Assembly: GCA_024434115.1 (NCBI GenBank)
Contig: QMIT01000007.1
Span: 186,001-250,000, forward strand
Origin: Chloroflexota bacterium
GTDB taxonomy: Bacteria; Chloroflexota; Anaerolineae; Aggregatilineales; J027
Direction: 5' to 3'
Length of the DNA stretch: 64,000 bases
Below the pieces are notes generated by a model, which searched no databases, was not told where the DNA came from, and worked only from the letters and a program-made list of their open reading frames with translations. Position numbers and translations under genes: made by a program. Positions 43,829-53,000 of this stretch are shown here, piece after piece (position 1 is the stretch's first letter; every line of letters starts with the position of its first letter).

Positions 43829-44926
43829 ATGCAAAAAGACGTGATCGTATGCCCTAGCTGTGGGTATGAGAATTCGACTGAACAAACCCAGTGTCTCCAA
43901 TGTAAACGACCACTGCCGACTGGTGCACCGCGTGGTGTCACTAAAAGCCTCAAAGGGGATGAAGTAACCACAGTCCCAGTCCCTGATCAGCCTGCAAGAC
44001 TAGCCCGGATTGAACATGCAGCCCAACTGACCCGCGCTCACCGCGATGCCATTGCGTTGTTCGTGATGGGCGAAAGTGAACCCATGTTAGTCAAAGGACG
44101 GGGCAAAATCATCTTGGGTCGCCATATCCCCGGTGAACGTCCCCCCACCGTAGACCTCAATAATTACGGAGCGCATTTATTAGGGGTATCTCGCCAGCAC
44201 GCCCTGATCAGTTTCATCAACAAACGCTATACCATCGAAGACCTTGCCAGCACCAACGGTACATGGCTCAATGAAAACAAATTGACCCCTTTTAAGGCTT
44301 ACGTCCTACGAAACGGCGATCAAGTCCGCCTCGGTCAGCTTACCATTTATGCCTATTTCAATTCGGCGGTCTACAATGAGCAGACCATTTTCTTGGTGGA
44401 AACTGAAGACGGCGAAGAAACTACCAGCAAATTGACGCCCGACCATCTGGTGACAACGATTGGGCCATATCTCAACGCAATTGCCCAAATTCAATTTGTG
44501 ATAGATGAAGCCGCCGAACGCAGCCATTCCGAAGTCCATATCAACACTATCAGCGCCAGTGTTCAGCATTCGCATATTCGTGTGGCGATTGATGGTGTAC
44601 CAGATGCCATTAGCCTTGTCAAAGCCGTAATCTCGCCTTGGCGCAAGCAACAAGTGAAGTCGTTGGAGGTCTATCGCAAGGTCGAAAAACTCAGCGAGAC
44701 TGAGATGGACGCACCGGGAGGTGAATCGGAAGCCAAACGTCAGCGCCAAGAATTAGCCCGTAATCTGTTCCAGTTAGCGAATGATATGCTGGCCCAGTCT
44801 GCCCCAACCCTCTCCGCCGACGATAAAAAGGCCGTCATCAAAAAGCTGTTCCCGCCCTTGCAAATCGTCAGCCTAAGCACCATCGAACTTGCCAGCGAAG
44901 AAACCGCCCCCGCCGTTGCTTCATAG
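43829..44926 (+). CDS. Zinc-ribbon and FHA-domain protein
   Basis: Phosphothreonine-binding protein. I prefer the ATG at 43829 (MQKDVIVCPSC, 365 residues) since AGGGA precedes it; an in-frame ATG at 43790 is possible. A zinc ribbon CPSCGYENSTEQTQCLQC opens it. The FHA domain (about 85-180) has GRHIPGERP, the SRQHA core, and STNGTWLNENKL. The C-terminal 180 residues are not recognised: a predicted alpha/beta stretch with HSEVHINTISASVQHSHIRV and a charged helix. FHA proteins usually work with Ser/Thr kinases; none lies next to it. Confidence 0.85.
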   Translation: MQKDVIVCPSCGYENSTEQTQCLQCKRPLPTGAPRGVTKSLKGDEVTTVPVPDQPARLARIEHAAQLTRAHRDAIALFVMGESEPMLVKGRGKIILGRHIPGERPPTVDLNNYGAHLLGVSRQHALISFINKRYTIEDLASTNGTWLNENKLTPFKAYVLRNGDQVRLGQLTIYAYFNSAVYNEQTIFLVETEDGEETTSKLTPDHLVTTIGPYLNAIAQIQFVIDEAAERSHSEVHINTISASVQHSHIRVAIDGVPDAISLVKAVISPWRKQQVKSLEVYRKVEKLSETEMDAPGGESEAKRQRQELARNLFQLANDMLAQSAPTLSADDKKAVIKKLFPPLQIVSLSTIELASEETAPAVAS

Positions 44927-44951
44927 TTTGAACTTTTGATTAGAGCGTACA

Positions 44952-44988
44952 AAAAAGGGCATTGATTCATTCAATCAATGCCCTTTTT
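44952..44988. terminator. Bidirectional terminator after the FHA gene
   Basis: A perfect 16-bp stem, 44952-44967 with 44973-44988, closes a CATTC loop; the arms are AAAAAGGGCATTGATT and its inverse. It separates convergent genes. Confidence 0.88.
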
Positions 44989-45008
44989 AATTTCCTTGTT
45001 AGGTGAGG

Positions 45009-47105
45009 TTATTGAGTCGGACGGATACGATAGGTGGCGTAACCCCATGCTACAAATGGTTGTTCACCTGAATATTCTGTGCCAGTTGCCGGAACCACCA
45101 TTGCTTCGCCGTTATGCCACACAATCACTTGCCCATAGCGGCTGAAGGCGAAGGAACGACCATCCGGCGCAATGGAAATCATGTTCAAGGCCGAATAATG
45201 GGCAAATCCCAACGTATCAATGCTCTGACCATCGGCATTAAAAACCTGCCATTTGCCACGATCATCACTAAAGGCCGTAAACGCATCATCGGTAGCCACC
45301 GAGCTAACCATTTCTAGCGCGGCGGCAGAGGTGGTTGTACCAGTGGTTGGGTCAATCAAAGTCAGTCCTTCGCTGTCAATGCCACTGTTAAAGAGCGCGA
45401 CTTTATCTTGTCCGGCGTCGTTGACCCAAATGACATTATAGGGACTCCCGATGTCGCCTAGATTCATATTGAGCAGCAACGTACCATCAGAGCTATAAAC
45501 CCGCACTTCAGTCTCATTGTTAAGCAAGTCGTAGATAACCGCGATGCCAGAATTGCCCCAAACTGTCCACGCCGAGAATACGTCATCCGGGTAAGACAAG
45601 TCAGACGCGACAACGCTAAACGTGCCTTCGCTCACATCATAAATCACCAATTGATGGGTAAATCCGGGGTCGGTCATTTCTAGCCATGCCACCTGTGTGC
45701 CATCGGGGGACCATGTTGGCGATAGACGTACAATATCGTTGCCGGGGGCAGTGGCGTCACCTTGCATCAAAGGGCGGGTTTCATAGGTGGTCAAATCGAG
45801 CAACCAAATATCCCGGTAGGTTGAAAAGCCAGCCCCAAAGCGACCTGTGGTGGTGCGGAAAATCGCCTGTGTGCCATCCGGTGAAATCACAGCAGGGCTG
45901 ACATCCCCAGTGCTGGTAATGCGAGTTGGGGCAGCGTCCGTATTGCGCCACGCCCACAAATCGCTACTCATGGTCATCAGCAGTGGGGTATTGGACATAT
46001 CAGCTTGGGTTTCGGGCGACATGCTGGCAAATCCATTCGGCGCACCTTCCCGTAGACGCCATGCCTGCGGCCCCCAAATTAAACTCCCGGTTGCCAGCGC
46101 AGGATCATCTACTTCGGTGATAGTATCGGCAGTTTGAATTACCACCTTGCCACCCATGCGATAGGCGATACTTGCGCCATCCGGTGAAATCACGGGTAGA
46201 TCAATGGTATTGAGGCGTTCACTACGGCCATCAGGATAACCCACATAAATTTGGGCAATCGTGTCCACGCGGATTTGCTGGAAAACGCTCAGAGTTTGGA
46301 AATCGGAGGAGGGACTGAATAATTCAGGCACACCACCCGCATCGGCAACTACGCCCGTTTGCAAATCAGCCAACAACCACACTTGCTGAAAACTCTGCAT
46401 GGCGATTTGAGTACCGTTGTCCGTGATGACTGGCAAAAATTGCGCCATCGGTTCGGGCAGGTCTAGGGTTGAAATCAACTGACCATCGGGTTGATAAGTC
46501 ACGATTTGGAAGTGAAAGTCGTTATTATAGAGAACCGAAATCCCCGCCTCTGTCCAGATGAGGTCAGGGCCGACAACTTGAATCATGCCGTCTTGTTCCA
46601 AGCCACCAACTAAAACTGTTTCTGTTGCGTTGGTAAGATCATAGACGACAAGTTGAAACGTGCCAGCATAAACCGAACTATTTTCATTGACTGTCCATGC
46701 CAATTGGGTGCTGTCGGGCGACCATGTGGGGTTAGAGCGCACGTTATACCGGTCATCTTGCCCCTCCACAAAATAGGACGCATCGGCGGGTTGACCTGCG
46801 ATAGTCGTCCTTTCGCCTGTGGCAATGTCATAGACCGCAATATCGTAAGCATCGGTGACACCACCAACACCGCCCTCGCGTTCCGCCATTGCATTATAAC
46901 CATCCGTAAATTCGGCAGGTACATACCGTGTGGCGATTTTGGTGGCATCCGGTGAAACCCTGCCACTGGGGAAAGAGACCGCGACCAACCCATGAAAATC
47001 GGTCTGGCGGGATGGATTGGCATAAACAGAGGACATTGGAACAACGGCAGCCAGTACAATCATCAATATTAAGATCGTAGGCAGGACCCGGTTGGAAAAT
47101 TTCAT
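45009..47105 (-). CDS. Secreted TolB-like beta-propeller protein
   Basis: Exported protein of 698 residues. I start it at the ATG at 47105 (MKFSNRVLPTILILMIVLAA) because TAGGAGG precedes it and a signal peptide begins there, cleaved near Val-Tyr-Ala-Asn. The mature part holds many WD40/PD40-like blades with the core SPDGT or SPDST, for example PTWSPDSTQLAWTVNEN, PAVISPDGTQAIF and PTWSPDGTQVAWLEM. No enzymatic motif is visible; such propellers generally bind proteins or glycans. It stands alone between two terminators. Confidence 0.8.
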   Translation of the reverse strand: MKFSNRVLPTILILMIVLAAVVPMSSVYANPSRQTDFHGLVAVSFPSGRVSPDATKIATRYVPAEFTDGYNAMAEREGGVGGVTDAYDIAVYDIATGERTTIAGQPADASYFVEGQDDRYNVRSNPTWSPDSTQLAWTVNENSSVYAGTFQLVVYDLTNATETVLVGGLEQDGMIQVVGPDLIWTEAGISVLYNNDFHFQIVTYQPDGQLISTLDLPEPMAQFLPVITDNGTQIAMQSFQQVWLLADLQTGVVADAGGVPELFSPSSDFQTLSVFQQIRVDTIAQIYVGYPDGRSERLNTIDLPVISPDGASIAYRMGGKVVIQTADTITEVDDPALATGSLIWGPQAWRLREGAPNGFASMSPETQADMSNTPLLMTMSSDLWAWRNTDAAPTRITSTGDVSPAVISPDGTQAIFRTTTGRFGAGFSTYRDIWLLDLTTYETRPLMQGDATAPGNDIVRLSPTWSPDGTQVAWLEMTDPGFTHQLVIYDVSEGTFSVVASDLSYPDDVFSAWTVWGNSGIAVIYDLLNNETEVRVYSSDGTLLLNMNLGDIGSPYNVIWVNDAGQDKVALFNSGIDSEGLTLIDPTTGTTTSAAALEMVSSVATDDAFTAFSDDRGKWQVFNADGQSIDTLGFAHYSALNMISIAPDGRSFAFSRYGQVIVWHNGEAMVVPATGTEYSGEQPFVAWGYATYRIRPTQ

Positions 47106-47238
47106 TAAGAATTTGCCTCCTATAGAAAGGATAGATTCAATTATGGGACGAAAGGTCTTCCTGATATGTTCCCGCAGGTAGTATATTTGATATTCATCCA
47201 ATCGGTGGGTTTTTCTTCGGCCTTTGGATGGAGTTGGT

Positions 47239-47274
47239 AAAAAAAGACCCCCCAACTTTGGTCGAGTTGAGGGG
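47239..47274 (-). terminator. Intrinsic terminator of the cellobiose operon
   Basis: On the minus strand CCCCTCAACT (47274-47265) pairs with AGTTGGGGGG (47257-47248) with one mismatch, followed shortly by TTTTTTT (47245-47239). It closes the operon ending with the GH94 gene. Confidence 0.72.
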
Positions 47275-47309
47275 CTAGAGCTAGGAGATTTAGGAGTGTT
47301 TAGGACATC

Positions 47310-49742
47310 TTACGCACCGATACTCACCTTGACATGAACTTCGGGGCGATCTAAATTGAAGGGGACAACCATTCCCTCTAACGGTTGGCCTTCAACGGAA
47401 AGCTGCAATTGATTACCCGGCCCAACGCGCACTACTTCAATGTAGTAGTTAACACCGCGATATTGCCGGGTGGCCGTAAAGCCTCGCCAATCATCGGGGA
47501 TGACGGGGGCAACTTGGAGTCCGGTGAAAGTGGGCCGGATACCCAAAATCCATTGGGTGATAGCGACATAATTCCACGCCGCTGTCCCAGAAAGCCATGA
47601 ATTCTTCGCTTCCCCATGCGTCGGAGCATCTTTACCCGCGATCATCTGAGCATAGACATACGGCTCACAGCGATGTACTTCGCTGATTTCTTCACGGGCC
47701 GATGGATTGAGACGTGCATAGTAATCAAACGCACGGTTGCCGTCGCCAGTCACCGCTTCGGCAATCATGATCCAAGGGTTGGTATGGCAGAAAATCCCCG
47801 CGTTTTCTTTATAGCCGGGGGGATAGGACGAAATCTCGCCCAAATGGACATAGTAGCGCGAATAGGGTGGCTGCTGTAACACAATGCCATGTGGGGTTGC
47901 CAGATGTTCCTCAACCGAATCGAGGGCTTTACGTGCAAAGCCGTTTTGCAAGCCTACCCCCGCCATAACGCATATGCCCTGCGGTTCGATAAAAATCTGC
48001 CCCTCAGCACATTCAGCCGAGCCTACTTTGTCGCCGAAATTGTCATAGGCTCGCAAAAACCAATTGCCATCCCAACCCTGTTCATAAATGGTGGTTTCCA
48101 TCTTGGCAGCAGCATCTTGATAACACTGGACATCCACGCCGCGCTGCTGGGCCATTTCGACCATTTCTTGGGCAGCAAGGATAAACAACCCTGCAATAAA
48201 GATAGATTCGGCAACCTTGCCATCTTTGTTGGTGGTCGTCTGGAACGATTCACCGGGTTCTTCGGAGAAGGTATTGAGGTTCAGGCAGTCATTCCAATCC
48301 GCACGCCCAATCAGTGGTAACTCATGTGGCCCAAGCCGATGCAGCGTATATTGGATGCTGCGTTCTAGGTGTTCATAAAGAGGGGTTTCGCTGCCGGGGC
48401 GGTTATCATACGGCACAGATTCATCCAAGATAGCCCAATCGCCCGTTTCTTTGATATAGGCCGCAACCCCCAACACCAACCAGAGCGGGTCATCATTGAA
48501 GTTGCCCCCAACCGCGTCATTGCCGCGTTTGGTAAGGGGCTGATATTGATGATATGCACCGCCAGTGGGTAGTTGCGTAGCAGCAATATCGAGGATGCGT
48601 TCCCGCGCACGGGCAGGCACCATATGAACAAAACCCAACAGGTCTTGATTGGAATCACGGAAACCCATCCCTCGGCCAATTCCCGATTCATAGAAGGAGG
48701 CCGAGCGCGACATATTAAACGTCACCATACATTGATAGGCATTCCACACGTTGACCATGCGGTTGGTGTGAATATCGGGGGTGTTGACTTGCAGCACTCC
48801 CGCTGTTTTCTCCCAATAAAACTGCAAATCGGTAAACGAGCGCTCGACCTGCACCGGATTGAGATATTTTTGGATGATGGGGTGAACGGTGGTTTTGTTA
48901 ATTAGTCCCTGCTCATCAAATTTTTGATCTTTTGGATTCTCGTGATAACCCAAGACAAAAATAATTTGGTGCGTTTCATAGGGTGCGAGGCTCACTTTGA
49001 CGTGATGAGACCCCAACGGTGCCCATCCATGCGCGATGGAATTAAACGACTTGCCGCGTTCGACAGCCAACGGAGTATCCCAATTACGATAGGCCCCCAA
49101 AAAGGTATCACGCCATGTATCGAAACCCGCCAAAGACTCGGAACAGGCGAAGTAGGCAAAATGATTGCGCCGTTCCCGATACTCGGTCTTATGATAAATC
49201 GTGCTACCTTCAACCTCGACCTCACCAATGTTAAAATTGCGCTGGAAGTTGGTCATGTCGTCGTTGGCGTCCCACAGACAGAATTCTACCGACGAAAATA
49301 CCGATAGATCCGCCGGGGTACTGCGATGGTTGGTCAGGGTCAATTGCCAGATTTCGAGGTTTTCACCCAATGGCACGAAATAGCGGGTGGAAGCCTCAAT
49401 TCCATAATTCTTTGAGGCGATTCGTGTATAACCTAATCCATGATAACAGGCATATTCGTCGAGTGGAGTGCGGGTTGGTTGCCACGAAGGCGACCAATAC
49501 TCCCCGGAAATGTTATCCCGCAAATAGAGATAACGTCCACCCGTATCAAACGGCACATTATTATAACGATAGCGGGTCAAACGTCGCAGTCGGGCATCCC
49601 GATAAAACGAATAGCCCCCCGCTGTATTCGAGATAATGCCAAAATAGGCTTCGTTCCCCAGATAATTAATCCATGGCAGGGGGGTATCGGGTTGAGTAAT
49701 CACATATTCACAGGCATCGTCGTCAAAATAACCGTAGCGCAT
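47310..49742 (-). CDS. Family GH94 cellobiose phosphorylase
   Basis: Phosphorolytic enzyme of 810 residues that would split cellobiose into glucose 1-phosphate and glucose, saving ATP. No signal peptide. Opening MRYGYFDDDACEYVITQPDT and the segments GIGRGMGFRDSNQDLLGFVH, PTGGAYHQYQPLTKRGND and GRADWNDCLNLN (catalytic acid Asp485) are close to known cellobiose phosphorylases; diacetylchitobiose phosphorylase is a less likely alternative. It starts 9 bases after the GH1 stop, with AGGGGGACAGG as ribosome-binding site, and is the last gene of the operon. Confidence 0.9.
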   Translation of the reverse strand: MRYGYFDDDACEYVITQPDTPLPWINYLGNEAYFGIISNTAGGYSFYRDARLRRLTRYRYNNVPFDTGGRYLYLRDNISGEYWSPSWQPTRTPLDEYACYHGLGYTRIASKNYGIEASTRYFVPLGENLEIWQLTLTNHRSTPADLSVFSSVEFCLWDANDDMTNFQRNFNIGEVEVEGSTIYHKTEYRERRNHFAYFACSESLAGFDTWRDTFLGAYRNWDTPLAVERGKSFNSIAHGWAPLGSHHVKVSLAPYETHQIIFVLGYHENPKDQKFDEQGLINKTTVHPIIQKYLNPVQVERSFTDLQFYWEKTAGVLQVNTPDIHTNRMVNVWNAYQCMVTFNMSRSASFYESGIGRGMGFRDSNQDLLGFVHMVPARARERILDIAATQLPTGGAYHQYQPLTKRGNDAVGGNFNDDPLWLVLGVAAYIKETGDWAILDESVPYDNRPGSETPLYEHLERSIQYTLHRLGPHELPLIGRADWNDCLNLNTFSEEPGESFQTTTNKDGKVAESIFIAGLFILAAQEMVEMAQQRGVDVQCYQDAAAKMETTIYEQGWDGNWFLRAYDNFGDKVGSAECAEGQIFIEPQGICVMAGVGLQNGFARKALDSVEEHLATPHGIVLQQPPYSRYYVHLGEISSYPPGYKENAGIFCHTNPWIMIAEAVTGDGNRAFDYYARLNPSAREEISEVHRCEPYVYAQMIAGKDAPTHGEAKNSWLSGTAAWNYVAITQWILGIRPTFTGLQVAPVIPDDWRGFTATRQYRGVNYYIEVVRVGPGNQLQLSVEGQPLEGMVVPFNLDRPEVHVKVSIGA

Positions 49743-49751
49743 CCTGTCCCC

Positions 49752-51083
49752 CTAACCTGCTGTGACTTTTGCTATAAAATCTCGATACCATAAAGCGCTT
49801 TGTTTCATCGTGCGTTTTAAGGTTTTGAAATCTACATGGATAATGCCGAAACGCCGATCATAGCCATACGCCCATTCAAAATTGTCGAGCAGACTCCACA
49901 CAAAATAGGCTGTGACGGGTGACCCTTGTTGGATGGCAGCTTCAACGGCGGTGATATGGGTTTTGAGGTAATCGGTGCGTTCGGGGTCAGCCACCATGCC
50001 GTTTACTGGGTCGGGGTCAGGATAGGCCGCGCCATTTTCGGTTATCCACAAGGCTTTCGGTGCATACTCCTGATGCAAGCGCATCAACAGTTGGGTTAAG
50101 CTCCCCGCTGCAAGCTCCCACCCCATCTGTGTATAACCAGCACCTTGCGGCTTAATCTCATGAGTTTTTAGATAATGCCCGTCTGGGTCATCTTCAATCA
50201 CATTGCGGGTATAGTAATTGATGCCGAGGAAATCTTGGGGCACAGCCGCCTGCTTGATCTCGGTTACATCAATGTCGTCCAACGCGCTGCCATAAAGTTG
50301 GAGCATATCGGTGGGATATTCACCCTTAAAAACGGGGTCAATAAACCAGCGATTCACAAATCCATCATGCCGCCGGGCCGCTTGAATATCGGCCTCACTA
50401 GAAGTCGCGGAATCAACCCAACTGAGATTAAGCGTAATACCAGCGACAGAATTCGCTACATTTTGGCGGATCACCTGCATTGCAGCGCCATGCGCCAACA
50501 ACAGGTGGTGTGCAACCAGCAGCCCAGCACGCGGATCTGTATAGCCGGGGGCATGAGCGCCAAACGCATACCCAACAAACGCCGCCACAAATGGCTCATT
50601 AATCGTGATCCAGTTTTTGACACGATCCCCCAAACGGCGGGTCATTAAATCAGTGTATTCGGAGAACCACCCCACAATTTCCCGATTCAACCATCCACCG
50701 CGATTTTGAAGGGATTGAGGCAAATCCCAGTGATATAGGGTCGCGGCTGGAATAATCCCCACGCTCAGAAGTTCATCCACCAGCCGATCATAAAAATCCA
50801 GTCCGGCAGGATTGGTTGCACCGGTTCCGTTGGGGATAACACGCGGCCACGAAACCGAGAAGCGATAGGCCTGTAGCCTCAGTTCCTTCATCAACGCGAC
50901 ATCTTCAACATAACGATGATAGTGATCGGTGGCAACATCCCCTGTGTCACCGTTCATAACTTTGCCGGGAGTGTGCGAAAAACGAGTCCAGATACACTCG
51001 CCCCGACCATCGAGGCGAGCGGCTCCTTCGATCTGATAACTTGCTGTCGCAGCACCCCACAGGAAATTCTTTGGAAATGCCAT
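49752..51083 (-). CDS. Family GH1 beta-glucosidase
   Basis: Cytoplasmic beta-glucosidase of 444 residues. Of two adjacent ATG codons I prefer the second (51083) for its better spacing from AGGAG. The acid/base is Glu163 in WITINEPFVA and the nucleophile Glu349 in LWITENGAA; FPKNFLWGAATASYQIEGA at the start is typical. It overlaps in function with the GH94 enzyme that follows: one hydrolyses, the other phosphorolyses cello-oligosaccharides. Lies 33 bases after the GH8 gene in the same operon. Confidence 0.95.
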   Translation of the reverse strand: MAFPKNFLWGAATASYQIEGAARLDGRGECIWTRFSHTPGKVMNGDTGDVATDHYHRYVEDVALMKELRLQAYRFSVSWPRVIPNGTGATNPAGLDFYDRLVDELLSVGIIPAATLYHWDLPQSLQNRGGWLNREIVGWFSEYTDLMTRRLGDRVKNWITINEPFVAAFVGYAFGAHAPGYTDPRAGLLVAHHLLLAHGAAMQVIRQNVANSVAGITLNLSWVDSATSSEADIQAARRHDGFVNRWFIDPVFKGEYPTDMLQLYGSALDDIDVTEIKQAAVPQDFLGINYYTRNVIEDDPDGHYLKTHEIKPQGAGYTQMGWELAAGSLTQLLMRLHQEYAPKALWITENGAAYPDPDPVNGMVADPERTDYLKTHITAVEAAIQQGSPVTAYFVWSLLDNFEWAYGYDRRFGIIHVDFKTLKRTMKQSALWYRDFIAKVTAG

Positions 51084-51116
51084 CATGGCTCCTGTAGGTG
51101 TGTAATCATCTAAAAA

Positions 51117-53000
51117 TCAGGGTTCGGCATACAAATTGCGGAAGTCATCCGATACAACCGCTGCCCCGAACCAAGCCAAACTTTGACCGAAATAAAATTG
51201 AGACGTACCGCTCCAATAACCGGATCCTAGTACGCTGCCTGCATAACCATACAGCAGTTCACCCAAGCGATTTTCGAGGGCTGTGTCTTCGGCAGCATGG
51301 GCAGCCACCAGCCACATAGCGACCATCAATTCGTTTTGATAATCCACAACGGAGACGCCGTTCATGTCATACATTCGGGCGAACTGATCCGGGGGTAGGG
51401 TATTCAGGAATCGTGCGCTGCGTTTTGACCAATCACACGCCCGCGAGTCACCGAACCAGATGCAGTCCAACCCAATGCGCCAAGGCACCCGGATGGCGTC
51501 GTAAGTCATCTCATATTTACAGCCATCGAGGGGGCGGCCTGTCGCATTGCAATAATCATAGGCCGGGCCACCTTCAGAAGTTGACCAGTCAGGCGCTAGG
51601 CCCAATCGCGCACCATCCGTAACATAGAGTGTGCGATAGCCGTAGGTAATGACGGGCTGCCAGCGGGTCGTACCCTGAAAATCGTCAAAAATGCGATACC
51701 ACGCGGGCGAGAAATAGGAGAGATTGAGGATTTCTTGGCCCTCACCTGCCCAATCATCACCGGGGGTGAGATAACGACCATCGCCAACTTCATATTCATA
51801 AATGGCGTCAATCCAACGGTTGGCATATTCGCCGTAGGCCCGTTCGGGATGCTGTGTCCATTCCGAACGCTCGACTCGTTTTTCCGCAAAAATCAAGGCA
51901 AGGGCGATGTCTTCTTCCGCGTCAGTCGCAGAGCCGAAACCAGTGATTGTGCCCGTGTTGTCTATGCGCCAATTCAACAAGCCTGTTTCTGAATCGAGCA
52001 TCAGTTGATAGGCTGCATCATAGATAGTATTGAAGGTGAGTGGGTCGTTCATGAGGACAGCCATTAACATCCCATAGCCGATCCCCTCACTGACGGACTG
52101 ATAGCCCATGTTGGGGTCAAAAACGAGGCCCATGTTATTGCCACAGTTCTCGCCACAGAAGATATAATTCTGTTTATAACCTTCCCAACTGGCGCGTACC
52201 AATGCCGGCCAATCAGCATCGTCCATTTCAAAGCCAGCAGGTTCTTCGGGGATGGCAGGTGTGGGAATATCCGTGCTGCCCACTTCAAAAAAGATACCGC
52301 GCCCAAACACGCTGGGGTTTTGCCAAGAATTATCGCCTTTATCGGCATTTGACCAGATCAATTTCACGTCACGGTCAGCCGAACTTGCACCGTTCGCATG
52401 GGCCTGAAAACCAATTTCCAAACCATGTGATGGCGTAATGAGGCCATTCAGTGCTACTTGGGCTTCAAATCCCCATCCATCGGCAGTCTTAAATACAAAG
52501 GCTTGGACGGGCGCTTTGGAACCATTGACCCCGGACACGATAATCGCGGCAGGGTCGGTGTTGCCAATGTTACCTGCGTTAATGTTGACTTGGAAAATCG
52601 TATCACCGTAGGTGCGAGTCGCTAAATCACCTGACAGATTCAGGTAAAATTCGAGCGAATCTTCATTCCAATACTCACTGCCATGCTGACCCGTGATGAT
52701 ATTCTGGTCGGGCATCGTCATGGCGATATACAGATTATCGCCGTCTGCTGCCACCGCGACGGTGAATGAGCCATTTTCAGCCGGATTCGCCGAAGGGCTT
52801 GGCCCACGATCTACCACAGAAACCGGTACCCCCGCCCAATCGCTAAGATCACCATCCAATGTGATAGCAACCGGGAAGGGGATATAGAGAGCCTCGCCGG
52901 GGATTTCAGCAGGCGCGAGGGGAGAACCCCCATCCTGCGCCCAACTGACACCACCCACCATTAATCCAAGAAGTAAAAGAGCCGAGACCAGACGTTTCAT
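51117..53000 (-). CDS. Secreted family GH8 endoglucanase with CBM9-like domain
   Basis: Extracellular glucanase of 627 residues. A signal peptide (MKRLVSALLLLGLMVGGVSW, cleaved before Gln-Asp) leads into a CBM9-like carbohydrate-binding domain at about 38-240 (ITLDGDLSDWAGVPV, YWNEDSLEFYLNL). The GH8 barrel spans about 260-620: catalytic acid Glu305 in SVSEGIGYGMLMAV and a catalytic Asp360 in GSATDAEEDIALAL. Its start overlaps the permease stop by one base. It probably cuts cellulose or a mixed-linkage beta-glucan outside the cell, feeding the importer of the same operon. Confidence 0.9.
   Translation of the reverse strand: MKRLVSALLLLGLMVGGVSWAQDGGSPLAPAEIPGEALYIPFPVAITLDGDLSDWAGVPVSVVDRGPSPSANPAENGSFTVAVAADGDNLYIAMTMPDQNIITGQHGSEYWNEDSLEFYLNLSGDLATRTYGDTIFQVNINAGNIGNTDPAAIIVSGVNGSKAPVQAFVFKTADGWGFEAQVALNGLITPSHGLEIGFQAHANGASSADRDVKLIWSNADKGDNSWQNPSVFGRGIFFEVGSTDIPTPAIPEEPAGFEMDDADWPALVRASWEGYKQNYIFCGENCGNNMGLVFDPNMGYQSVSEGIGYGMLMAVLMNDPLTFNTIYDAAYQLMLDSETGLLNWRIDNTGTITGFGSATDAEEDIALALIFAEKRVERSEWTQHPERAYGEYANRWIDAIYEYEVGDGRYLTPGDDWAGEGQEILNLSYFSPAWYRIFDDFQGTTRWQPVITYGYRTLYVTDGARLGLAPDWSTSEGGPAYDYCNATGRPLDGCKYEMTYDAIRVPWRIGLDCIWFGDSRACDWSKRSARFLNTLPPDQFARMYDMNGVSVVDYQNELMVAMWLVAAHAAEDTALENRLGELLYGYAGSVLGSGYWSGTSQFYFGQSLAWFGAAVVSDDFRNLYAEP

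Noticed and set aside
49788..49806. AAAGCGCTTT palindrome resembling a LacI operator
   Set aside because: It lies near the 3-prime end of the GH1 coding region, away from any promoter, and is best explained by codons.
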